From: Burkholderiales bacterium | GTDB lineage: Bacteria; Pseudomonadota; Gammaproteobacteria; Burkholderiales; Burkholderiaceae | Direction of reading: 5' to 3' | Assembly: GCA_947447845.1 (NCBI GenBank) | Contig: CANFNO010000131.1 | Location: 1 to 7,319 of the forward strand | Length of the DNA stretch: 7,319 nt | Part shown: positions 1 to 5,424 of the stretch, one piece after another | Position numbering within the stretch: the first letter of the stretch is position 1 | Layout of the letters: each line of letters opens with the position of its first letter | Position numbers and translations under genes: made by a program | Notes under the pieces: model-generated | The model's database searches: none | The model's input: the letters and a program-made list of their open reading frames with translations, nothing else | Told to the model about the DNA's origin: nothing

Positions 1-915
1 CATCAGCGCAATGGACTCTCGCACCGAGCCTTGCTCACTCAGTTTTTTCCCAAACACCACACGGTTGTTAACACGCTGGCAGGCGATCTCCAGAGCACGT
101 TGCGCGGCACCGATGACGCGCATGCAATGGTGTATGCGACCTGGCCCGAGGCGGCCTTGCGCGATTTCAAAGCCCCGGCCCTCACCCAGCAGGATGTTTG
201 CCTTGGGTATGCGCACGTTTTCAAAAACAATCTCGGCGTGTCCATGGGGTTCTTCAAAGTACCCCAATGTGCTTAAAGGTCGCACGATGTTGACGCCGGG
301 TGTGTCACGCGGAACCAGCACCTGAGATTGCTGAACAAGTCGATTCGGGTTGTTCGGGTCGGTCTTGCCCATGACGATAAAGATGGCGCAGGTTTCGAAC
401 ATGGCACCCGTCGCAAACCATTTGCGACCGTTGATCACATACTCGTCGCCGTCAGCGGCAATCGACATTTCGACGTTGGTGGCATCGCTAGAACCCACAT
501 CGGGCTCAGTCATCAAATAGGCTGAGCGGATTTCGCCCGTCAGCAGAGGTGTTAACCATTGCGCCTGTTGCTCGGGGGTGGCGTAGCGGGCAAATACCTC
601 CATATTGCCGGTGTCCGGCGCGCTGCAATTGAACACCTCGGCGGCCCAGAATACGCGGCCCATGATTTCTGCGAGCGGGGCGTACTCGGCGTTGCTCAGG
701 CCTTTGCCGCCATGCGCGTGCCCCGGCATAAATAAATTCCACAGGCCTTGCGCCCGGGCCCGGGCCTTCAGAGTTCGCAAAATGGGCGGTTCATTCCAAC
801 GGTTAAGACTCGTTTGCTGCTTGAACAGGTGCTCATTGGGCACGACATGGTCACGCATGAAGTCGCCCAGTTCTATTTGCAGTTGTTTGACGCGAGGGGA
901 ATGTTCGAAATCCAA
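1..915 (-). CDS. Acyl-CoA dehydrogenase, ACAD10/11-like (3' end beyond window)
   Basis: FAD-dependent enzyme expected to introduce the alpha,beta double bond into an acyl-CoA and pass electrons to electron-transfer flavoprotein in the cytoplasm. The reverse strand reads open for 305 codons with no stop. Visible motifs: [13 protein letters not shown] (about residues 96-108), the family signature [13 protein letters not shown] (135-147), WFATGA (166-171), MGKTDP (182-187), and [20 protein letters not shown] (244-263). This combination is typical of the ACAD10/ACAD11-like branch. Family members are usually about 400 residues, so roughly the last 100, where the catalytic glutamate normally lies, are off the left edge. 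Start: TTG at 915-913, because an in-frame TAG lies only four codons upstream (930-928), AAGGAG sits six bases before the TTG, and the first ATG comes 19 codons later inside the conserved N-terminal helix. It is transcribed divergently from the nucleoside operon. The exact acyl substrate cannot be read from the sequence. Confidence 0.93.
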   Translation of the reverse strand, partial: MDFEHSPRVKQLQIELGDFMRDHVVPNEHLFKQQTSLNRWNEPPILRTLKARARAQGLWNLFMPGHAHGGKGLSNAEYAPLAEIMGRVFWAAEVFNCSAPDTGNMEVFARYATPEQQAQWLTPLLTGEIRSAYLMTEPDVGSSDATNVEMSIAADGDEYVINGRKWFATGAMFETCAIFIVMGKTDPNNPNRLVQQSQVLVPRDTPGVNIVRPLSTLGYFEEPHGHAEIVFENVRIPKANILLGEGRGFEIAQGRLGPGRIHHCMRVIGAAQRALEIACQRVNNRVVFGKKLSEQGSVRESIALM

Positions 916-921
916 GATACG

Positions 922-927
922 CTCCTT
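922..927 (-). promoter_or_regulatory. Shine-Dalgarno AAGGAG deciding a TTG start
   Basis: On the minus strand AAGGAG is followed by a 6-base spacer (CGTATC) and TTG. With the in-frame stop TAG just upstream, this strong ribosome binding site fixes the acyl-CoA dehydrogenase start at the rare codon TTG. Confidence 0.8.
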
Positions 928-975
928 CTATGGCTTGGGTTGAACATAGCGCCAAATTGCCGTTTTTTGCGTCGC

Positions 976-1004
976 TTGGGTGACCGCCCTTATGTCATTA
1001 AACT
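976..1004 (+). promoter_or_regulatory. Candidate sigma-70 promoter for the sapC-cdd-punA-deoC-deoA unit
   Basis: TTGGGT at 976-981 and TAAACT at 999-1004 are separated by 17 bases. They match the consensus hexamers at 3 and 4 of 6 positions. Transcription would begin around 1011, leaving a leader of about 35 bases. The match is weak and rests on position and spacing; an alternative pair is TTGCGT (967-972) with TTATGT (990-995). Confidence 0.22.
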
Positions 1005-1045
1005 CAAGCACCAAATAGACATTTTCTAACCCTGAGACCCTTCTT

Positions 1046-1837
1046 ATGGCAAGCCTGATCTTTTATGAAAAAGCCGTGGCCCTGGACCGCAGCCGGCACC
1101 AGAATCTGAAAATTCGGACCAAGTCAGATCATTTTTCGTTTTCCCGCAAAACCAATTCGGTGTTCCTTGCCGGCAGCGAGTTTGTTGAAGCCGCGCACGA
1201 TTATCCGATCGTCTTTGTGGGGCCAGAGAATGGCCCGTTCACGGCTGTGGCTCTGGTTGGACTGTCTGGTGACGATAACCTGATGGTCGGGGAGGACGGT
1301 TCCTGGGAAGTCGGCAGTTACATACCCGCCTTCATTCGGCGATATCCCTTTGTTTTGGCCGGCTCCGAGCAGGCCGAAACGCTTACCGTGTGCCTGGACG
1401 AAGCCTACGCCGGCCTTGGTCTGACAGAAGGGGAGTCCTTCTTTAACCAGGACGGCACCGAGACTGCGTACCTGACGAACGTCATACAGTTTTTGCGCCT
1501 GTTTCACGCGGAGATGCATCGAACCAATGCCTTTGCCAGCAAACTCGCTCAACTGGGTTTACTCAGTTCCAAGGTTATTACCGTGGAGTTTGAAGGGCAA
1601 AAGCGCAATCTGGAAGGTCTATGGCTGGTAGACGAAAAAAGGCTGCTTGAACTGGACGATGCACAGACCTTGGAGCTGGTGCGCTCGGGTTACATGGGCC
1701 TGATTTATGCGCACTTTCTTTCACTCTCTAACGTGGTTCGTCTGGCACGGCGCGAGGATGTACGGCGCAAGGCGCAAGCCGCGCGTGAGATCTCCGCTGT
1801 GCAGTCAGCTGGGTCCCAGTCAAATGTTGTCCATTGA
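1046..1837 (+). CDS. SapC family protein
   Basis: This 263-residue soluble protein resembles the SapC family (Pfam SapC), named after an S-layer-associated protein; its biochemical role is unknown. Evidence: the opening FYEKAVALDRSRHQNLKI (about residues 6-23), the central SYIPAFIRRYPF (91-102), which is the most recognisable family block, CLDEAYAGL (116-124), GESFF (129-133), LRLFHAEMHRTNAFASKL (150-167), GLWLVDEKRL (191-200) and the C-terminal AHFLSLSN (222-229). No signal peptide, membrane helix or catalytic motif is evident, which argues against the protein being a surface layer subunit itself. The last 25 or so residues are rich in Ala, Arg, Ser and Gln and look poorly conserved; their DNA overlaps the proposed cdd start. 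It is the first gene of a unit that otherwise encodes nucleoside breakdown, so it is probably co-transcribed with those genes. Family assignment is fairly firm, function is not. Confidence 0.85.
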   Translation: MASLIFYEKAVALDRSRHQNLKIRTKSDHFSFSRKTNSVFLAGSEFVEAAHDYPIVFVGPENGPFTAVALVGLSGDDNLMVGEDGSWEVGSYIPAFIRRYPFVLAGSEQAETLTVCLDEAYAGLGLTEGESFFNQDGTETAYLTNVIQFLRLFHAEMHRTNAFASKLAQLGLLSSKVITVEFEGQKRNLEGLWLVDEKRLLELDDAQTLELVRSGYMGLIYAHFLSLSNVVRLARREDVRRKAQAAREISAVQSAGSQSNVVH

Positions 1838-2282
1838 TATGGAAAGTAGTCAGACGGTCGGTCCTGCGCTGCTTGATCCGAAGGTGACGCAACAACTTTG
1901 GGATGCGGCCCGTGACGCACAAGCAAAGGCCTATGCGCCGTACTCACGGTATTCGGTTGGTGCAGCCATCCTGGATGAGCACGGTGTCATCCACACTGGT
2001 TGCAACATCGAAAACGCTTCCTATCCCCAAGGCTGGTGCGCCGAGGCCAGCGCATTGAGTGCATTGGTGATGTCCGGGGCGCGTCGTGCGCGCGGTGTGC
2101 TTGTGGTGGGTACAGGCGGCGCCTGGATAACACCTTGCGGTGGTTGCCGTCAGAAGTTGCGCGAGTTTTGTGATCCGGATAGCACCATCGTTTCGGCCAA
2201 TCTGGAGGCCATCGGCCCGGTCTACAGCATGGAGCAATTGCTGCCACACAGCTTTGGGCCCGATCATTTGAAAGACCTATGA
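1824..2282 (+). CDS. cdd: Cytidine deaminase
   Basis: Zinc enzyme that deaminates cytidine and deoxycytidine to uridine and deoxyuridine in pyrimidine salvage. The 152-residue product is of the short, homotetrameric type (about 130-150 residues). The N-terminal YAPYSRYSVGAAI (37-49) is followed by GCNIENASYPQGWCAEASAL (59-78), carrying substrate residues Asn61 and Glu63, zinc ligand Cys72 and catalytic Glu74. TPCGGCRQ (103-110) supplies zinc ligands Cys105 and Cys108. All catalytic residues are present. The start is uncertain: ATG 1824 overlaps the sapC-like gene by 14 bases and has a weak GGG ten bases upstream, while ATG 1839 follows that gene's TGA by one base (147 residues) and would depend on translational coupling. 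The frame is open further upstream to an ATG at 1707, but those codons lie inside conserved sapC and are not expected in the protein. The stop overlaps the next gene as ATGA. Confidence 0.95.
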   Translation: MLSIDMESSQTVGPALLDPKVTQQLWDAARDAQAKAYAPYSRYSVGAAILDEHGVIHTGCNIENASYPQGWCAEASALSALVMSGARRARGVLVVGTGGAWITPCGGCRQKLREFCDPDSTIVSANLEAIGPVYSMEQLLPHSFGPDHLKDL

Positions 2283-3085
2283 GCACTACGGCGCTGCAAA
2301 CCCTGAATAGCCGGGTACCGGGCTTTGTTCCACGCATGGCAGTGGTGCTGGGCAGCGGTTGGGGCGGTCTGACCGCGCACATCAAAGACCCTATACGTAT
2401 TCCCTATGCCGAACTGCAGGGGTTTCCTGTTGCCGGCGTGGCAGGTCACGGTGGTGAATTGTGGCTTGGGCACATTGGCGCGCTACCGGTTGCCGTCATG
2501 AGTGGGCGCAAGCATGGCTATGAAACCGGTGCGGTGGATGGCATGAAGCTGCCGCTGCAAACACTCCAAAGCATGGGATGCCAAGTATTGGTGCAGACAA
2601 ACGCGGCAGGGAGTTTGCGCGCCGATTTGCCGCCGCAGAGCTTGATGGCCATTAGCGACCACCTCAATTTGCCGCAGCGTTCTCCGCTAGTGGGCGAGAC
2701 CGGCTCTGAGCGCTTTGTAAGCATGGTGGAGGCCTACGACCCTGCGCTCTTGACACTTGCGCTCGCCTGCGCGGCAGAGCAGGGAACCCATCTGCATACC
2801 GGCGTCTACGCCTGGGCCTTTGGCCCTCAGTTTGAGACCCCGGCTGAGATCCGAATGCTGAGGTTCTTGGGGGCCGATGCCGTGGGAATGAGCACCGTGC
2901 CCGAAACTATTCTGGCGCGCCATTTGGGCATGCGCGTATTGGCTTTGTCTCTGATTACCAATATGGGCGCCGGTTTGTCCAATGAGCATTTAAGCCATGC
3001 CCACACCTTGAGCCAGGCTGCAGCGGCCAGCCAAAATGCCGTCGCGGTGCTGGCCCACATCATTAGTAGCTTGAACCTGGATTGA
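2279..3085 (+). CDS. punA: Purine-nucleoside phosphorylase (trimeric PunA/XapA type)
   Basis: This enzyme cleaves purine (deoxy)nucleosides with phosphate to free base and (deoxy)ribose-1-phosphate. The 268-residue length and motifs are those of the trimeric, mammalian-like class, unrelated in sequence pattern to hexameric DeoD. Seen: phosphate loop LGSGWGGL (24-31, Ser26), GRKHGYE (76-82, Arg77, His79, Glu82), QTNAAGSL (106-113, Asn108-Ala109), GPQFETPAEIR (182-192, Phe185, Glu186), VGMSTVPE (202-209, Met204, Ser205) and SLITNMGAGLS (224-234, base-binding Asn228), then LSHAHTL (238-244). The C-terminal block from ITNM onward resembles E. coli XapA (xanthosine phosphorylase) more than human PNP as I recall them, so the symbol punA is a choice between close relatives. 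Residue 180, aligned with human Val195 and, by my recollection, XapA Tyr191, is Ala here. Start: ATG 2279 forms an ATGA overlap with cdd and has no strong ribosome binding site, suggesting coupling. The neighbours confirm a catabolic nucleoside role. Confidence 0.93.
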   Translation: MSTTALQTLNSRVPGFVPRMAVVLGSGWGGLTAHIKDPIRIPYAELQGFPVAGVAGHGGELWLGHIGALPVAVMSGRKHGYETGAVDGMKLPLQTLQSMGCQVLVQTNAAGSLRADLPPQSLMAISDHLNLPQRSPLVGETGSERFVSMVEAYDPALLTLALACAAEQGTHLHTGVYAWAFGPQFETPAEIRMLRFLGADAVGMSTVPETILARHLGMRVLALSLITNMGAGLSNEHLSHAHTLSQAAAASQNAVAVLAHIISSLNLD

Positions 3086-3089
3086 ACGC

Positions 3090-3911
3090 ATGAACTCCTC
3101 GACAACACCGGCAGCGCTTGCGCTGTCTCAAAAGTGGCAGGGCAATCCAAACGCCAGTGCGGGTCTGGCGCTGTCATGCCTGGATCTCACCAGCCTGAAC
3201 GATCAGGATACCGAGGCCGACATCGCGGCACTCTGCGCCCGCGCGCAGAGCCGCTTTGGCTCGGTGGCAGCCGTTTGCGTCTGGCCCAGACTGGCGGCCT
3301 TTGCCCGCAATCAATTGCCCCAGCACATTGCCGTGGCAGCGGTCGCAAATTTCCCTGATGGCAGTGCCGACATCGAGCGGGCCGTGCGAGAAACCGGTGA
3401 AATTGTGCAAAGCGGTGCGCAAGAGGTGGACTTGGTATTGCCCTATGCCCAGCTATTGCTTGGCAACGATGGGCTTGTGGCCGACTTGTTGTCGGCCGTG
3501 CGCAAGGCTAGCGAGGGCCTGCGACTCAAGGTCATTCTGGAGACCGGTGTCCTGGTAGACGATGCCCATATTTTGCGAGCGTCCAGGCTGTGTTTGGCTG
3601 CAGGTGCGGATTTCCTCAAGACCAGCACCGGCAAGACAAAGATCAGTGCCTCGCCGCAAGCAGCGCGGGTGATGTTGGACGCCATTGCCTCAGACCTTGG
3701 TGCTGCCAAACGTGTGGGGTTCAAGCCCTCTGGCGGTATCCGCAGTGTGGCCGATGCCGCCGTGTACATTGCCTTAGTCGAAGAGATTTTGGGCGTTGAT
3801 GCGTTAACGCCGCAGCGTTTTCGCATCGGTGCCAGCAGTGTGCTGAGCGATATTGAAGCAGTGCTGTCCGGGTCGGAACCTGAGGCTCCTGCACCCTCGG
3901 GCAGTTACTGA
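3090..3911 (+). CDS. deoC: Deoxyribose-phosphate aldolase
   Basis: Class I aldolase that splits 2-deoxyribose-5-phosphate into acetaldehyde and glyceraldehyde-3-phosphate, the last step of deoxynucleoside sugar breakdown. The 273-residue TIM-barrel sequence contains CLDLTSL (30-36), VAAVCVWP (59-66, Cys63), VANFPDG (85-91), EVDLVLPYAQL (112-122, with the catalytic-site Asp114), VILETG (148-153), ADFLKTSTGK (173-182, Schiff-base Lys177) and VGFKPSGGIRS (209-219, second active-site Lys212). By comparison with E. coli DeoC the catalytic residues are complete. The last dozen residues form a Pro/Ala/Ser/Glu-rich tail beyond the barrel. It begins four bases after the purine phosphorylase stop and ends ten bases before deoA, so it is surely co-transcribed. 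The start has no obvious Shine-Dalgarno sequence; the first roughly 25 residues are not conserved-looking, so a slightly later start cannot be excluded. Confidence 0.96.
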   Translation: MNSSTTPAALALSQKWQGNPNASAGLALSCLDLTSLNDQDTEADIAALCARAQSRFGSVAAVCVWPRLAAFARNQLPQHIAVAAVANFPDGSADIERAVRETGEIVQSGAQEVDLVLPYAQLLLGNDGLVADLLSAVRKASEGLRLKVILETGVLVDDAHILRASRLCLAAGADFLKTSTGKTKISASPQAARVMLDAIASDLGAAKRVGFKPSGGIRSVADAAVYIALVEEILGVDALTPQRFRIGASSVLSDIEAVLSGSEPEAPAPSGSY

Positions 3912-3918
3912 AGGGAGA
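3911..3918 (+). promoter_or_regulatory. Shine-Dalgarno AAGGGAGA deciding the deoA start
   Basis: The purine-rich AAGGGAGA immediately follows the deoC stop (its first A is the last base of TGA) and lies three bases before ATG 3922. It favours this start over an in-frame ATG at 3853, which would lie inside deoC. Confidence 0.7.
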
Positions 3919-3921
3919 CGG

Positions 3922-5262
3922 ATGCTCCCGCAAGAAGTCATTCGACGCAAGCGCGATGGCCATGCCCTGACCGAGGCTGAAATCGGCGAATTTGTAAATG
4001 GCCTGGTCAGCGGGGCCTGGAGCGAGGGTCAGTCCGCTGCCATGGCCATGGCCATGTTGCTCAAGGGGATGTCGGACCCCGAGACGGTGGCCCTTACGCG
4101 CGCTATGACGCACTCGGGCACGGTGATGGATTGGCAAAGCGCCGCTTTGCCTGGGCCGGTTTTAGACAAGCACAGCAGCGGCGGAGTGGGCGACAAGGTT
4201 AGCTTGATGCTCGCCCCCATCGTTGCTGCCTGCGGCGGCTTTGTGCCTATGCTCTCGGGGCGTGGTTTGGGCCACACCGGCGGCACTCTGGATAAATTGG
4301 AAAGCATTCCCGGCTACCGGATCGTGCCGGACCAAGCGCAATTGCGTAGGGCTCTGCAGACTGCGGGTTGCGCGATTGTTGGCCCCAGCTCGGCACTGGC
4401 GCCAGCTGATCGACGCCTCTATGCCATCCGCGACGTGACAGCAACCGTGGAGTCCACCGCCCTGATTACTGCGAGCATTTTGTCCAAGAAACTCTCTGCA
4501 GGATTGCAAGGGCTGGTCATGGACGTCAAGACCGGCAACGGTGCCTTTGCCGCGTCAATGGAGGATGCCCAAACGCTGGCCCAGTCCCTGGTTCGTGTTG
4601 CCAATGACGCTGGCTTGCCCACGCGGGCCTGGATTACTGATATGAACCAGGTGTTGGGTGACAGCTGCGGCAATGCCCTGGAGGTCTTGGAGGCAGTGGC
4701 TTTTCTCCAGTGTGAACGCCAGGAGCAGCGTTTGCTGGAAGTGACGCGCACCCTGAGTGCCGAATTGCTGCAACTCGGTGGACTCGCCGCGGACATGGTC
4801 CAGGCTCAGCGGATGGTTGACGATGCCCTTTCTAGCGGGCGGGCGCTGGAGCGTTTTGCGCGGATGGTGCATGCACTGGGTGGTCCGGTCGATTTCTGCG
4901 AGCGCCCCGATTCCTACTTGGCCCACGCACCGGTCCAAAGGCCGGTGCTTGCACCGCGTGCCGGATGGGTTCGCGCCATGGCCACGCGCGATATCGGACT
5001 GCTGGTTATAGCTCTCGGTGGTGGTCGTCACCTTGTCAGCGATGAAGTCGATATGCGTGTCGGGTTTTCCCAAGTCGCGCAATTGGGGCAACGCGTTGAG
5101 CGCGGCCAGTTGCTGGCTTTGGTGCATGCAGCAAATGAGGCCGCAGCCGAAGCCGCACAACACCAACTGCTCGCATGCATGGAGATCGGTGAAGTGCCAT
5201 TGGCGACAGCACCAGCGCTCATGTTGGAGCGACTGGTAGAGACTGACATTGCGCGCAAATGA
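3922..5262 (+). CDS. deoA: Thymidine phosphorylase
   Basis: This cytoplasmic enzyme cleaves thymidine and deoxyuridine with phosphate to thymine or uracil and deoxyribose-1-phosphate. The 446-residue product is close to the roughly 440 of E. coli DeoA and belongs to the same nucleoside phosphorylase family II. In order: N-terminal helical domain ending in GTVMDW (66-71), phosphate-binding DKHSSGGVGDK (82-92, Lys83), the family signature SGRGLGHTGGTLDKLESIPG (112-131), LYAIRDVTATV (166-176, Arg170), TASILSKKL (183-191, Ser185 and Lys189), VMDVKTGNGAF (199-209) and TDMNQVLG. Arg170, Ser185 and Lys189 correspond to E. coli Arg171, Ser186 and Lys190, the base-binding residues. The C-terminal alpha/beta domain is full length. 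It is the last gene of the unit. No frameshift or missing key residue was found. The pyrimidine-nucleoside phosphorylase (Pdp) subtype is less likely because the sequence follows DeoA throughout. Confidence 0.96.
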   Translation: MLPQEVIRRKRDGHALTEAEIGEFVNGLVSGAWSEGQSAAMAMAMLLKGMSDPETVALTRAMTHSGTVMDWQSAALPGPVLDKHSSGGVGDKVSLMLAPIVAACGGFVPMLSGRGLGHTGGTLDKLESIPGYRIVPDQAQLRRALQTAGCAIVGPSSALAPADRRLYAIRDVTATVESTALITASILSKKLSAGLQGLVMDVKTGNGAFAASMEDAQTLAQSLVRVANDAGLPTRAWITDMNQVLGDSCGNALEVLEAVAFLQCERQEQRLLEVTRTLSAELLQLGGLAADMVQAQRMVDDALSSGRALERFARMVHALGGPVDFCERPDSYLAHAPVQRPVLAPRAGWVRAMATRDIGLLVIALGGGRHLVSDEVDMRVGFSQVAQLGQRVERGQLLALVHAANEAAAEAAQHQLLACMEIGEVPLATAPALMLERLVETDIARK

Positions 5263-5424
5263 AAGGCAGTCAAAGAGTCACACGCCTATAAGTTGTGTTG
5301 CATGTTTGCCCGTTTTAAATACCCATTCGAACAGTTTATGAATTGCAAAGTGCCAATTCCTTAGGCTCCGCCATCTTTGATGGTACCCTCACCAAAATAA
5401 TGAAAAAGTACTCGTTGCGATCAC
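5263..5424. other. Intergenic region between deoA and the HDOD-kinase gene
   Basis: This 162-base stretch is noticeably A/T-richer than the flanking genes. A short hairpin CCATC-TTT-GATGG (5371-5383) has a five-base-pair stem but is followed by TACCCTC and not by a T run, so it does not qualify as an intrinsic terminator. No other strong stem was found by eye. It probably contains the promoter of the downstream signalling gene, although read-through from the operon cannot be excluded. Confidence 0.55.
5293..5320 (+). promoter_or_regulatory. Candidate sigma-70 promoter for the HDOD-kinase gene
   Basis: TTGTGT (5293-5298) and TTAAAT (5315-5320) are 16 bases apart and match the consensus hexamers at 3 and 4 of 6 positions. 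Transcription would start near 5327, giving a leader of nearly 100 bases. This is a weak candidate. No sigma-54 type GG/GC element was recognised. Confidence 0.2.

Larger units (their letters stand above)
916..1045. other. Divergent intergenic region between the dehydrogenase and sapC-like genes
   Basis: This 130-base stretch separates two outward-facing genes and must hold, or lie next to, the promoters for both. It is more A/T-rich than the coding DNA, with a run of six T at 963-968. I see no clear palindromic operator and no riboswitch. The sapC-like gene has only a weak TGAGA (1033-1037) as a ribosome binding site, eight bases before its ATG. Confidence 0.6.

Noticed and set aside
605..943. 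Plus-strand open frame opposite the acyl-CoA dehydrogenase N-terminus
   Set aside because: The minus strand encodes an unmistakable dehydrogenase here; the plus-strand product is Arg/Ser/Cys-rich without any domain.
1124..1552. A 142-codon minus-strand open frame opposite the sapC-like gene
   Set aside because: It is opposite the conserved SapC core and has no family resemblance or plausible ribosome binding site.
1707..1823. Upstream extension of cdd to ATG 1707
   Set aside because: These 39 codons sit inside the conserved end of the sapC-like gene and the resulting residues do not resemble cytidine deaminase.
3853..3921. Upstream extension of deoA to ATG 3853
   Set aside because: It lies inside deoC, while AAGGGAGA and ATG 3922 give the expected DeoA length and N-terminus.
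4039..4056. Three tandem copies of GCCATG
   Set aside because: They encode the Ala-Met repeats of a helix in DeoA at a place where the family naturally has Ala/Met-rich sequence; no sign of a functional repeat.
4555..5166. A 203-codon open frame on the minus strand across deoA
   Set aside because: It lies wholly opposite a full-length, motif-complete thymidine phosphorylase; the translation shows no recognisable domain and is typical of antisense open frames in GC-rich DNA.
5371..5383. Hairpin CCATC-TTT-GATGG as a terminator for the operon
   Set aside because: The stem is only five base pairs and no T tract follows on either strand.
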